DNA of 64,000 nt, from NCBI GenBank assembly GCA_963750715.1, contig CAVVRP010000012.1, positions 1,054,001-1,118,000 on the forward strand, in the 5' to 3' direction. The notes under the pieces were generated by a model. That model was not told where the DNA came from. It searched no databases and saw nothing but the letters and a program-made list of their open reading frames with translations. The translations under genes and the position numbers were made by a program. Shown here in pieces: positions 35,204-46,530 of the stretch. The stretch is from JAGVSR01 sp963750715 (GTDB taxonomy: Bacteria > Pseudomonadota > Alphaproteobacteria > Rhizobiales > Hyphomicrobiaceae). Each line of letters begins with the position of its first letter. Position 1 is the stretch's first letter.

Positions 35204-36355
35204 TCACCCCAGCCTGCGCCTAAAATCCTCATATCCATAGCTGCGGATGACGCGGTAGGTGCCGTCCTCGTCGAGGATTGCCATATCGGGCAGTGGCGTT
35301 CCGTTGAACGTCGTGTTCTTCACGAACGAATACTGCATCATGTCGCCGAAGATGATGCGATCTCCGACCTGCAGCGGCCTTGCGAACGAGAACTCGCCGA
35401 TGATGTCGCCGGTCATGCACGTCTTGCCGCCCAGGATGTAGTCGTGACCCAACTCACCCGGCAGGCCGGCGTCGAACACGGGCGGTGTGTAGGGCACTTC
35501 CAGCACGTCGGGCATATGCGTCGACGCGGACGCATCGAGAATGGCGATGTCCTTGACGTTGCGGTGGAGACCGATGACGGTCGCGACGAGATAGCCAGTG
35601 TCGACCACGAGCCCGGCGCCGGGCTCCAGGTATACCTCGACATCGAACTTGGCGCGGAACGCCTTGATCGCGGCGATCAGCTTCGACACGTCGTAGCCGG
35701 GCTTGTTCATGAAATGGCCGCCGCCGAAGTTCACGGTCTTCACGCGGCGAAGATAGGGCGCGAATTCCCGCGCGATGTGCTCGATCAGCCGCACGGACCC
35801 GTCGTGCAGCGATTTACACAGCGCGTGCGCGTGGAACACGTCGATTTCGCCCCACGGCAATTGGTCGATCTCCTCCTTGGTGGTGCCAAAGCGCGAGCAC
35901 GGCGCACCCGGATCATATAGCGCGCCGCCCAGCGTTGCGTTGGAGAAGCCCGGATTGATGCGGATACCAACATGGCAGCCCGCCGCCTTGGCCGTCTTGA
36001 TGCCAAGCGCGATCTGCTCGGGGGAGTTGAAATAGATGTGATCGGCGAACTTCGTCAGCCGCTCCACCTCGCCGGCGCCATAGGCCGGCGCGTAGACGTG
36101 CACCTCCTTGCCGAACTCCTCGCGCCCCATGCGCGCCTCATACTCGCCCGATGCGGTGGTGCCGTCGAGCGTATCGCGCATCAGGGAAAAGGCGGCGGGC
36201 ATGGCCCACGCCTTCGTGGCGAGCAGGATCCTGCAGCCGCTCTCCCTCTTAACGCGGACTGCCGTTGCCAGATTGAGCTTCAAGGCGGCGACATCGAGCA
36301 CGTAGGCGGGCGTATTGATGCCGGCGGGCAGGTTAGGCGTCGTCATGTCAGGCAT
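35204..36355 (-). CDS. nspC: Carboxynorspermidine/carboxyspermidine decarboxylase
   Basis: 383 residues from ATG 36355. PLP-dependent decarboxylase of the alanine racemase fold (DapDC/ODC group): PLP Lys in CRILLATKAWAMPAAF, GTTASGEYEARMG, FHAHALCKSLHDG, VNFGGGHFMNKPGYD, LEPGAGLVVDTGYL and the substrate-site ILGGKTCMTGDIIGEF. It makes spermidine from carboxyspermidine, or the nor-form. The matching dehydrogenase is at 40495-41726, so a complete S-adenosylmethionine-independent polyamine route is encoded within 6.5 kb, though not as one operon. Confidence 0.93.
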   Translation of the reverse strand: MPDMTTPNLPAGINTPAYVLDVAALKLNLATAVRVKRESGCRILLATKAWAMPAAFSLMRDTLDGTTASGEYEARMGREEFGKEVHVYAPAYGAGEVERLTKFADHIYFNSPEQIALGIKTAKAAGCHVGIRINPGFSNATLGGALYDPGAPCSRFGTTKEEIDQLPWGEIDVFHAHALCKSLHDGSVRLIEHIAREFAPYLRRVKTVNFGGGHFMNKPGYDVSKLIAAIKAFRAKFDVEVYLEPGAGLVVDTGYLVATVIGLHRNVKDIAILDASASTHMPDVLEVPYTPPVFDAGLPGELGHDYILGGKTCMTGDIIGEFSFARPLQVGDRIIFGDMMQYSFVKNTTFNGTPLPDMAILDEDGTYRVIRSYGYEDFRRRLG

Positions 36356-36529
36356 TGCGCTTTCTCCCCGCTCGCGGGGGGATGCGAGGGTCACGGATCG
36401 GTCGGAGGGCGGTATATGGCACCGGTGGGGCGTTTGCAAAAGTGGTGGAGACGGGCTCGCCTCGACACGAACGCTTCACGGTCAATTATTCATGCCATTT
36501 TGGGCTAGTACCAGCCTCTCTCGCCCCCT

Positions 36530-37446
36530 GCATGACAGGAAATTCGACCTGCAATACGCCAACCACAAATGTCCATTCATCGCCACGTGGGACGATCATG
36601 TGGTCGAGAACGACTACGTCGGCGAATTTTCGGAGGTGCGTGAAGCGACTGACTTCATCCAGCGGCGCATCGCAGGGACCGCGCTTACTTCGAGAACGTG
36701 CCAATCCGGCTATCGGCACTTCCCGTCGTCGCCGAGTGCCGCCAACTCTACCGCGCGTTCGACTTCGGCCGGCTACTGCGCCTCAAGATGCTCGATGAGC
36801 GCCAGTACCGCGCCGATCAGGCTTGCACCAAGGGACTGCGCGGCGGCGGGCGCGTCCTGACGCTGGCCGAGTGCCCCGGCATCGAGGTCATGATCGGGGC
36901 CGACGCGCCGGTTCGAAACATCGAACTCCGTCTGGATTGTACTGGCTCAGGGCGTGATAATGGCGGCGATCAACACCCGGTCGGATTGCAACTTCCCCGA
37001 ACCCAAGACGGACACACACGTCTGGACCGACGGCTGGGGCGGCTATGCGGCAGCCAGCGCGTTGTCGACCTGATGGAAAAGCACCGCGACCAGAACCCCG
37101 TCGTAATATCGGGCGACGTGCACTCCCATTTCGTCACGCGCGTTCTGAAGGACTGGAAGGACCGTGCGCCTCGCTGGTGCATGAGTTCGTGTGCACGGCG
37201 ATTTCGTTGAACCTGCGCAATTACGAACCGTGGGCCGCCCTTGGTGGCGGCAGCGAGCCCACGATCGTCGATTTGGATTGCCGCCATCATGGCTATACGG
37301 TGTGCGACGTGACCGGGGACACTTTCGAGGTCACGGCCAGGCGTGTCGTTCCGCATGCGGGCGTGGCGACGATCGAGGATGCACGCGCGGAAACGAGCTA
37401 TGCCTACCGCATCGCGGCGGGCGACCCCGAGCCGCACAAGGTGTGA
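36530..37446 (+). pseudogene. Decayed alkaline phosphatase D (phoD-like)
   Basis: Recognisable pieces of PhoD are scattered over three frames: CPFIATWDDHVVENDYVGEF (the metal-site WDDHE/V region) at about 36570-36630, then VPIRLSALPVVAECRQLYRA and FGRLLRLKMLDERQYR, then VVISGDVHSHFVTRVL, and an ending FVCTAISLNLRNYEPWAALG to the stop at 37446. Upstream of 36530 there is no PhoD sequence, so the signal peptide and first third of the enzyme are missing, and internal stretches are lost too. Both features argue for real decay rather than sequencing error. Confidence 0.78.
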
Positions 37447-37447
37447 G

Positions 37448-37900
37448 CTACTCAGTGATCGTCACCTGGAAGTTGCGCGTGGTCGTCTCGCCGCTGGCGG
37501 TCCTGGCCGCGATCGCGAACGTGTCGGTGCCGGACATGCCAGCACGCGCCGTGTAATAGACGCCCGTTCCCTTCGCCTTAGCGCCGACGCATATGCCCTG
37601 AGTGGATGCCGCGATGACGGTATCCTGTCCCAGCACGAACGAGATGTCGCCCTTGGTCGGCAGCCGGGTCATGGTGAGTTCCGGGGCCGGCAGCGGTTCG
37701 CACGATTTGCCAGCGCCGGCGAAGACGAATACGCGGCCCGGCCGCCCCACCACCAGCGGGGTCGAGCGCGTGGCAGCATCTTGCGTCGGCGCGGATTGGG
37801 TAGTACTTGCCTCCGGCTGAGCATCCGGCCCGGCACTGGAACACGCAGCTAGAGCCAAGAAAATCAGGCAGACGGCAAACGGATTGGGCGTCTTGGACAT
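37448..37900 (-). CDS. Lipoprotein with a C-terminal Ig/cadherin-like beta domain, function unknown
   Basis: 150 residues from ATG 37900. Lipoprotein signal with lipobox LAAC (SKTPNPFAVCLIFLALAAC), a low-complexity Ser/Thr/Pro/Gln linker, then a beta-rich segment TPLVVGRPGRVFVFAGAG ... GMSGTDTFAIAARTASGE, ending VTI. The GTDTFxxxA pattern resembles cadherin/tandem-95 repeats. Convergent with the phoD relic. Named family not recognised. Confidence 0.6.
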   Translation of the reverse strand: MSKTPNPFAVCLIFLALAACSSAGPDAQPEASTTQSAPTQDAATRSTPLVVGRPGRVFVFAGAGKSCEPLPAPELTMTRLPTKGDISFVLGQDTVIAASTQGICVGAKAKGTGVYYTARAGMSGTDTFAIAARTASGETTTRNFQVTITE

Positions 37901-37938
37901 GATCCGAACACAGCATTGCGGCGCTTTTACCGGACCCA

Positions 37939-38538
37939 TCATGACCACCCCGCCGAAATGGCGCTGCCTCCCAGGAAGCTCGCGAACACAGCCAGCACCA
38001 CCGCGCCGGCTCTGGATAACATGCGCGCGCTGACGTGTTCCTTCCCGGCTCTGCGGACGGCTGTGCCAGCTGCGATCCAGCACAAACCGATGCCGGCGAT
38101 CAGCGGTACCAGACCCGCAAGCCAGGGCAGAGCGGCGGCTATCGAACCGTCGATCCCCGCCGGTATGAGCGTGAAGGCAAAGATCAATGCCTTGGGATTG
38201 AGCAGCGTGGCGACGAACACACGCATGAAGGAAACAGCGGACGCAGGTTCAAGCGTCAGTTCTCCCTGGTTCCATAGTCCCGTGGCCACGTAAAGCAGGT
38301 AGACACCGGCCGCAATTCGCAGCGCCATGCCGAATGCCGGCTCGTAGGCGACAAGCGGCCCGACCACGCCAATGAGGATGGCGATCGCAATCAGGTACCC
38401 GGCCAGTTCCGCCAACAACAGTCCGAGCGAGTTGCGCAGACCGCTTGCCGCTCCGGACGTGGCGAGGAGCGTGTTGGTCGGTCCGGGCGTAGCGAGCAAT
38501 GCAATGGCACCCAAGGTGAACGAAAGCCAGTCTGTCAT
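37939..38538 (-). CDS. LysE/RhtB family amino-acid exporter
   Basis: 199 residues with six predicted membrane helices. The N-terminal SFTLGAIALLATPGPTNTLL is the family signature (the TPGP element), and GLRNSLGLLLAELAGYLIAI and LLNPKALIFAFTLIP match the second and fourth helices. Exports amino acids or homoserine-lactone-like metabolites; substrate unknown. The C-terminus overlaps no neighbour. Confidence 0.85.
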   Translation of the reverse strand: MTDWLSFTLGAIALLATPGPTNTLLATSGAASGLRNSLGLLLAELAGYLIAIAILIGVVGPLVAYEPAFGMALRIAAGVYLLYVATGLWNQGELTLEPASAVSFMRVFVATLLNPKALIFAFTLIPAGIDGSIAAALPWLAGLVPLIAGIGLCWIAAGTAVRRAGKEHVSARMLSRAGAVVLAVFASFLGGSAISAGWS

Positions 38539-38701
38539 GCCTACACAATCGCAACCTGAACCGCTTCGCTGCTTCGACCATATCAGACATCACGGAACTG
38601 GAAACGGCGGGAGTCCGTTTGCGCATTCGGAACGTGCGCGCCGGCTATCTTTCGTCCGGTGGCTACCCTATCCGGTAGCCCGTGATACCAATGAGGGCAC
38701 C

Positions 38702-39013
38702 ATGCTTGAACCGCCCACACCGCCGGCAGTTGTGCCCGAGCGCGAAGCGTCGACCCTGCTGCGCTTCCTCGGCCTCCATCTGGCCTTGGGCGCGGCTTTC
38801 GGTGTGGCGATAGCGTCCACCATCATCATGGCTGATGTCGCCGGTTTACATGGTCTTCTGGCCGAGACGCAGCAACCGGCGATCGCGATTGCGTTGTTTT
38901 ATGTCTTCAACGCGCTCACCTTCGGCAGCGTTTGCATGGGCATCGGCATCATGACACTGCCGTTCGATGAATCGTGCGACATGCGCGACCCCGACGACTG
39001 GGGACCGAGGTAA
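38702..39013 (+). CDS. Two-helix membrane protein, function unknown
   Basis: 103 residues from ATG 38702, preceded by GAGGG. Two hydrophobic segments: LGLHLALGAAFGVAIASTII and IAIALFYVFNALTFGSVCMG, with an acidic C-terminus (CDMRDPDDWGPR). The frame is open well upstream, but those codons overlap the divergent LysE gene. I recognise no family. Confidence 0.6.
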   Translation: MLEPPTPPAVVPEREASTLLRFLGLHLALGAAFGVAIASTIIMADVAGLHGLLAETQQPAIAIALFYVFNALTFGSVCMGIGIMTLPFDESCDMRDPDDWGPR

Positions 39014-39031
39014 ATTGAACGCATCTTGCCG

Positions 39032-39150
39032 TCAGGCTGCGCTGAATTTCGCCACTTCCTGTCGCAGCCGTTCGGCCTCCTTCGCCAGACACGACGCGAC
39101 CGTCAGAACTTGTGCGGCCGCTGCTGGGCCGGCGACCTGGGTACAATGCG
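39032..39150 (-). pseudogene. C-terminal tail of a methyl-accepting chemotaxis protein
   Basis: The minus frame ending at TGA 39032-39034 reads ...AGPAAAAQVLTVASCLAKE, AERLRQEVAKFSAA. This is the conserved extreme C-terminus of alphaproteobacterial chemotaxis receptors (typically AQVLxAASxLSxxAExLRxEVxxFL). Nothing upstream in any frame continues into the signalling hairpin or a sensor domain; the remaining bases to 39284 hold no gene. It is therefore a 35-codon relic. Confidence 0.65.
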
Positions 39151-39284
39151 GAAACGAACACAAGCCGGCTCGAAACGGACCTCGGCAGGCAACCCGAGCT
39201 TTGACTTAGCTTGCACCAGCTGCGGCACTCGTCCTGACACGTCTGCGCCGAGCCAACTCAGACTTCGGCAGCAAGCAATCCGAA

Positions 39285-40391
39285 CTAGGGCACGGCCGCC
39301 AGGAACAGGAACACCGCGAATATTACCAGGTGAACTGCACCTTGCAGGATCGTCGTGCGCCCGGTTGCGAGCGTGACGGTGCCGATGAACAGGGACAGCA
39401 CCAGCAGCACCATCTCCTCCGCCCCAAGCCCCAGCGTCAGCGGTCGGCCGAGAGCGAGCGCCACCGCACTCACGACCGGAATCGTCAGGCCGATCGTGGC
39501 CATCGCCGAACCGAGCGCCAGGTTCAAGCTCGTCTGTAGGCGGTTGTGTTGTGCCGCCCACACCGCCGCGAGCCCTTCCGGCAGAAGCACGATCGCCGCG
39601 ATGACGACTCCGACGAAGGAGTTAGGCAGGCCCGCGCCGTTGATCGCGGTTTCGAGCGTCGGCGAAAGCGCCTTGGCGAGCAGAACGACCGCGACAAGCG
39701 ACAGGCTTAGCAGTGCGACGCTGATCAACGCCGTCCGGTTCGACGGAACGGCGACTTCATGGTCATCGGCCGCCTTCGCCTCGCTCGACAGAAAGTAATC
39801 GCGGTGGCGGATGGTCTGCACGAACAGGAACACGCAGTACAGGATGACCGACACGACGCTGACGAACAAAAGCTGGGAGGACGAATAGTACGGCCCAGGC
39901 GTGGTCAGCGTGTAGTTGGGAAGCACTAGCGTGATGGTTGCGAGCGTACCCAGAACGCTGAGCGCGGTCGTCGCCGCGCTCGTCTGGAAGCTCTGTTCGA
40001 AGTGGCGAGCGCCACCGAGCACGAGGCACAGACCTATAATGCCGTTGAGTACAATCATGACTGTTGCAAAGACCGTGTCGCGCGCGAGAACCTCGCTGCC
40101 TACCTTGGCCGACAGCATGATCGACACGATCAGGGCCACTTCGATGATCGTCACTGCTAAGGCGAGAACGATGGACCCCAACGGCTCGCCAACGCGCAGC
40201 GCGATGATCTCCGCATGATGGACCGCCGCGAAGACGGAGGCGCCCAGCAGCACGGCCGCCAATGCGAGGATCAGTTCCGCGTCCGCCGCCACCACACCCG
40301 TCATCTTGCCGGCCAGCAGCGCGCAAGCCGCTATCGGAAAAGCCCAAGCCCAAGTTGGAAGCTCGTCGACCGCGTGACCATCTGCCGACAT
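39285..40391 (-). CDS. Calcium/proton antiporter (CaxA/ChaA family)
   Basis: 368 residues, about eleven membrane helices in two repeats. The alpha-repeat motifs with acidic ion ligands are FAAVHHAEIIALRVGEPLGS, AVTIIEVALIVSIM and VVIAAIVLLPEGLAAVWAAQ, typical of ChaA-type cation/proton exchangers. The connecting loop (SSEAKAADDHEVAVPS) is acidic-rich. It extrudes Ca2+ (or Na+) using the proton gradient. Single gene with no obvious operon. Confidence 0.92.
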   Translation of the reverse strand: MSADGHAVDELPTWAWAFPIAACALLAGKMTGVVAADAELILALAAVLLGASVFAAVHHAEIIALRVGEPLGSIVLALAVTIIEVALIVSIMLSAKVGSEVLARDTVFATVMIVLNGIIGLCLVLGGARHFEQSFQTSAATTALSVLGTLATITLVLPNYTLTTPGPYYSSSQLLFVSVVSVILYCVFLFVQTIRHRDYFLSSEAKAADDHEVAVPSNRTALISVALLSLSLVAVVLLAKALSPTLETAINGAGLPNSFVGVVIAAIVLLPEGLAAVWAAQHNRLQTSLNLALGSAMATIGLTIPVVSAVALALGRPLTLGLGAEEMVLLVLSLFIGTVTLATGRTTILQGAVHLVIFAVFLFLAAVP

Positions 40392-40494
40392 TCTGGACTA
40401 TTCTTTCCAACTTATTTATGGCTCGAGTTCGCACTGGAAGGGCCGCGCCCCAGTATGAGTCCGCGAGGAGACCTGAATACGGACACCGTTCGCA

Positions 40495-41726
<1,232 letters not shown>

Positions 41727-41866
41727 CCAACCTGAAACAGGCGAACCCGCGCGGATGCTTCGCGCGGCGCCCGGCGATGTCCGCCCACCACGCCGCTCGA
41801 ATTAGTGCAGTTGAATGTCGATTTCAACAAAACCTGCGGCGGCCGATCAGTCGGGCACGCCGCGCG

Positions 41867-42107
41867 TCACGTAATGACCCAGGAGCCGGCGAGGACGGCG
41901 CTGATTTTCGCGCAGACGATGAGACCGGCATTGCCCCAGACGAGATCGCCGTCGCCAGCATCGTGATGTAGGCGATCAGGCCTGCCAGAGCGAGGCACTC
42001 GCCACGGCTCCAATCTGCGATCACCCGGGTCTTGGCGGCGCCAGGATGGCGAATATAGTTGGCCGGGCTCGCGGACGTGACACCAAAGGCGTTCTTTCAA
42101 TCTGCAT
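41867..42107 (-). CDS. Small two-helix membrane protein (frame-broken)
   Basis: Allowing one indel beside a TTT run near 42085 and one near 41945, the minus strand reads MQIERTPFGVTSASPANYIR, HPGAAKTRVIADWSRGECLA, then two helices LALAGLIAYITMLATAI and NAGLIVCAKISAVLAGSWVI to a TGA at 41867. The coherent membrane pattern and the good upstream ribosome site (GGGAGGGA) support a real gene of about 80 residues. A second ATG lies 12 bases upstream at 42119. Family unknown. Confidence 0.5.
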
Positions 42108-42338
42108 CGTGTCTGGCATTCCCTCCCGTTGGCCGCCCATTTACTTGGTGCCCGCCGTTACCGCCGGCGAACCCTACAAAAGCGCGGTCTTGACCGTTAA
42201 TAGGCGGATCCCATGATGCAGCGCAACCTGGACCTGTGCGACGCGACGGCGCGGAAAGGCTCGGCGAAGTCGCTTGTAAATTCGGACAGATATCCTCTAG
42301 ACCCGCCGCTTTCTGCCGGGGGGACGAGCAACCTTCCG

Positions 42339-42834
42339 ATGGCCAAAATCACCCCTCTCATCGGCATCATCATGGGCAGCCAATCCGACTGGCCGACCAT
42401 CAAGCGCCGCGGCCAAAGTCCTCGACGATCTCGCCGTTCCCTACGAGACGAAGATCGTCTCGGCCCACCGCACGCCGGACCGGATGTACGAGTACGCCCG
42501 AACCGCGAGGGGCCGCGGTCTGAAAGTCATCATCGCGGGTGCAGGCGGGGCGGCCCACCTGCCGGGCATGACAGCATCTATGACGACACTTCCGGTGCTG
42601 GGCGTGCCGATCAGGACCAACGACCTCGGCGTCCAGGACAGTCTCTATTCGATCGTCCAGATGCCGGCCGGCGTGCCAGTCGGCACCTTGGCGATCGGTG
42701 AAGCCGGAGCCTCGAATGCGGGATTGCTTGCCGCCCAGGTGCTGGCACTGTACGACGCCGACCTTCGCGGCCGCCTCGAAAGACTTCGCGCAAAGAAGAA
42801 CGCCATCGTCGCCGAGACGCCGAAGGACGACTGA
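42339..42834 (+). CDS. purE: N5-carboxyaminoimidazole ribonucleotide mutase PurE (one frame break)
   Basis: From ATG 42339: ITPLIGIIMGSQSDWPTIKR, the nucleotide-site motif. Near 42405 an extra C shifts the frame; then KVLDDLAVPYETKIVSAHRT, PDRMYEYA, VIIAGAGGAAHLPGMTASMT and LPVLGVPI ... VPVGTLAIGEAGASNAGLLA run to 42834. All class I PurE motifs (SDW, SAHRTP, AGAGGAAHLPG) are present. Catalyses the mutase step of purine synthesis; purK follows 11 bases downstream. Net length is one base off a multiple of three, as expected of a single indel. Confidence 0.92.
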
Positions 42835-42845
42835 GCGCCCAGTCC

Positions 42846-43938
42846 ATGACCGCGCTCCCACCCGGTTCGACGATTGGAATTCTCGGCAGCGGCCAGCTCG
42901 GTCGCATGCTGGCGCTCGCCGCGGCCCGGCTCGGCCTCAAGTGCCACATCTATTCCGACGACACCTGGATCCGCCTTCGACGTTGCGGCCGGTCACACGC
43001 TCGCTGCCTATGACGACGAGGCGACGCTGGCCCGCTTCGCCAGCGCCATCGGCGTAGCGACATACGAGTTCGAAAACATCCCCGTCGCGACCGTCGACTT
43101 TATCGACCGTATCGTGCCGGTACGGCCGGGTGCGAAGGCACTCGCCTGCGCCCAGGATCGCATCAACGAGAAAACGCTCGCGCGCGACTTCGGCGCTTCA
43201 ACGGCACCCTTCGCTGCGATCGACGGCTACGACGATCTGGTCGCCGCCGTGAACGGTTCGATTGGCGTGCCAAGCATCCTGAAGACGCGCCGCTTCGGCT
43301 ACGACGGCAAGGGGCAGGCCAAGATCCTGACGTCCGGCGACGCCAAGGCCGCATGGGAGGCGATGCGCGGCCAGCCCTCGATCCTGGAAGGTTTCGTCGA
43401 CTTCAAGTTCGAGGTATCGGTCGTCGCCGCTCGTGGACTGGACGGTGCCTTCCGCGCGTTCGACGTCACTGAGAACGAGCACCGCAATCATATGCTGCAT
43501 CGCTCGGTGGCGCCGGCCCGGTTGACGCCGGCGGCGGCAGCGGATGCAGTCGGGATCGCCCAGCGCCTTGCGGACCGTCTGGATTATATCGGTGTCTTCG
43601 CGATCGAGTACTTCGCAGTTGCAGCCGGCAACGGCACCGAGCTGTTCGTCAACGAAATGGCACCGCGCGTCCACAATTCCGGTCACTGGACGATGGACGG
43701 CGCGTCAACCTCCCAGTTCGAGCAGCACATTCGTGCCGTCGCCGGCTGGCCGCTCGGCGCGGCCGCCCGCATCGCACCGGCTGTCGAGATGATCAACCTG
43801 ATCGGCGACGATGTTCTCGCCTGGGAAAAGCTCGCCGCCGAGCCCGGCACCTACTTCCACCACTACGGGAAGACCGATGCGCGCCCGGGTCGAAAAATGG
43901 GCCACATCAACCGGCTTCTCTCCGGAGAGCCGAACTGA
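42846..43938 (+). CDS. purK: 5-(carboxyamino)imidazole ribonucleotide synthase PurK (one frame break)
   Basis: From ATG 42846: STIGILGSGQLGRMLALAAA, LGLKCHIYSDD. The frame breaks near 42965; the other frame continues SAFDVAAGHTLAAYDDEA, YEFENIPVATVDFI, LKTRRFGYDGKGQAKI, AIEYFAVAAGNGTELFVNEM and APRVHNSGHWTMDGA, all ATP-grasp PurK motifs, to 43938. Carboxylates AIR with ATP and bicarbonate, feeding PurE just upstream. One indel explains the break. Confidence 0.93.
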
Positions 43939-44023
43939 CACCGGCATCGTCTCGGGTGTACTTGCACTTTTCGCACCACCTCCGCACACTATGCGGACCA
44001 GCTTTACGACATGGAGCCCTCTT

Positions 44024-45897
44024 ATGACCCCTTCCTACAAGGTATTGCCGCGCGCGCACTCTGGCCATCTCGTCCGCTCAGGGGACGGCGCGGGGGGATC
44101 GCCGGTGGCTGCCATCTTGGGGCCCATGCCGGAATGGGATCTGTCGGACCTCTATACCTCGCCCGATGCGCCGGAGGTCGCCCGCGACCTGAAGGCAGGT
44201 GCCGCCGAGGCCAAGCGCATCAAGGAGACCTATCAGAGCACAGTTGCCGACTGCGCCCGCGACGGTGCGAAGCTCGCCGAAGCCGTCAAGTCGTATGAGG
44301 CGCTATCGGACCTGCTCGGCAAGCTCGGCTCCTACGCGGGGCTCTATTATGCCGCCAACCAGGCCGACGCCATCCGCGCCAAGTTCTACGGCGACGTGTC
44401 GGAAGCCCTCACCCGCATCGTCGACGGACCTCATCTTTTTCGAACTGGAATTGAACCAGATCGACGATGCGTTCTGGCCGAGGCCGTCAAGGCGCCTGCA
44501 CTGGTGAAGTACAAGCCGTGGCTCGAAGACCTGCGCAGGAAAAACCCTATCAGCTCGAGGAAAAGATCGAACGCGCTGTTCACCGAGAAGGGCCAGACCG
44601 GACGCGCGGCGTTCAATCGCCTGTTCAGCGAGACCATGACGGCGCTGCGCTTCAACGTCGAAGGTGAGCAGCAGCCGCTCACGCTCGAACCGACCCTCAA
44701 TCTCTTGTCAAACGCCAGCGAACCCAAGCGCAAGGCCGCCGCCGCCGCGCTAGCCAAGGTGTTCGGCGACAACATTCGCCTGTTCACACTGATCACGAAC
44801 ACGCTCGCCAAAGACAAGGAAATCTCCGACCGCTGGCGCGGCTTCAAGGATGTCGCCGACAGCCGTCATCTGGCGAACCGAGTCGAAGCGCCCGTCGTCG
44901 AAGCGCTGGTGTCGTCGGTGCGGGCCGCCTATCCGCGGCTATCGCATCGCTATTACGCCATGAAGGCGAAGTGGCTCGGCATAGAGCGCATGTCGCATTG
45001 GGATCGCAACGCCCCGCTGCCCGACAAACCCGAGCGCATCTTCACCTGGGCCGAGGCTCAAGCGACGGTGCTGAAGGCCTACGGCGCGTTCGCCCCCGAC
45101 ATGGCTGCGACCGCCAAGCAGTTCTTCGACAAGGGCTGGATCGACGCTCCGGTGCGCGAGGGCAAGGCGCAGGGCGCATTCTCGGCCTCCACCGTGCCGA
45201 GCGTTCACCCCTACGTGCTGATGAACTACCAGGGCAAGCCGCGCGATGTGATGACACTGGCGCATGAACTGGGTCACGGCGTGCATCAGATGCTGGCGCG
45301 CGATCAGGGCCCGCTGCTGGCTCCCACCCCGCTGACGCTGGCCGAGACGGCCTCCGTGTTCGGCGAAATGCTGACCTTCAAGGCACTGCTGGCGGAAACG
45401 AAGGACGCCAAGAAAAGAAGGCGATGATCGCCGGCAAGGTCGAGGACATGCTGAATACGGTCGTGCGCCAGATCGCGTTCTACTCTTTTGAGCGCAAGGT
45501 GCACGAGGCGCGCCGGAGCGGCGAACTGACGGCCGAGCAGATCGGTAAGTTCTGGATGGAAGTGCAAAGTGAGAGCCTCGGCCCCGCGATCGAGCTGAAG
45601 CCCGGCTACGAAGTGTTCTGGACCTACATTCCCCACTTCGTCAATTCGCCGTTCTACGTCTACGCCTACGCCTTCGGCGACTGCCTCGTGAACTCGCTCT
45701 ATGGGCTGTATCAGGAGGCGCACCCAGGCTTCGTCGGCAAGTACTTCGACATGCTGAAGGCGGGCGGTTCCAAGCACCATTCGGAGCTTCTCGCGCCATT
45801 CGGCCTCGACGCCCGCGACGCCGAGTTCTGGAACAAGGGCCTGCGCGTCATCGAAGGCATGATCGACGAGTTGGAGGCGATGGAAAAAGCAGTGTGA
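44024..45897 (+). CDS. pepF: M3 family oligoendopeptidase F (several frame breaks)
   Basis: Zinc metallopeptidase of about 620 residues that cleaves oligopeptides in the cytosol. From ATG 44024 the sequence includes PMPEWDLSDLYTSPDAPEV, KLGSYAGLYYAANQADAIRA, the zinc motif MTLAHELGHGVHQML and LAETASVFGEMLTFKALL; the C-terminal part (KPGYEVFWTYIPHFVNSPFY, VYAYAFGDCLVNSLY) follows after a break at about 45415. Another pair near 44430-44480 hides the expected TDLIFFELELNQIDDAFW in a second frame, and a third near 44545 hides PYQLEEKIERA. The family motifs survive, so I regard these as indel errors. Confidence 0.88.
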
Positions 45898-46530
45898 TGG
45901 AGGCTGGCGGGGTGGAGCTGACGGCCGTTTGACGTCACGGCCGACGGTTGAGGGTTAGCGGGCACCTGCCGCCCACTCTGATGGTCGGCGGTTAGTAAAC
46001 TGCAATCTGATAGAAAGTTTCTGCCTCGGCGGTTTCGTCCATCGATGCTGCTGGGTAGTAGTCCGCCATGTCGATGGCGAAAGTGAACGCATCCGGGCTC
46101 AACGCTGCAGATGCCGCCGCCGTGTCGGCTCCATCAACGCTCGATGCGACATCGAGGACGCCGGGAAGGTCCAGCGACGTCTCAGGGGTTGCATCCATAG
46201 CCTTGGCTGACATTGAACCTGTCAGCGCGGGAGCACTGATGCCATTGAAGCTCACGAACCCATCGACTCCCAAGGCATCTTCGCCGCCTATCCGTCTAAT
46301 CGCCGGCCACCCGCAAAAGTACGTGTCGCTATCGACTTCCTTGCGGAGCGACTTGGGCCGGTGCCGCCGTGGGATCGGCCAGACTGAGGCGTGAGGTCAG
46401 CGCGACACGGTCGGAAAGGCCGTCACCCCATGCGACCCCGGTTGCCTTGACTGCCTCAACAAAGCGTTCGCGCGGGATGAAGCGAACATGATATTGGCCT
46501 AGCTCATCGCATTTGATCGGGGGAAACCTG
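45898..46530. other. Stretch without a confident gene
   Basis: About 630 bases between pepF and the DUF502 gene. The minus strand holds a 93-codon frame (45992-46273) encoding an acidic, Ala/Ser/Asp-rich sequence without Lys-rich or domain-like parts (one Lys only), and a second frame to 46329 containing YHVRFIPRERFVEAVKATG, which looks protein-like but matches nothing I know. Neither has good support, and either could be a relic. The last bases carry a clear ribosome site (GGGGGAAACCTG) for the next gene. Confidence 0.4.

Noticed and set aside
45992..46273. 93-codon acidic frame on the minus strand
   Set aside because: Biased composition, weak ribosome site and no recognisable pattern; kept only as a note in the intergenic entry.
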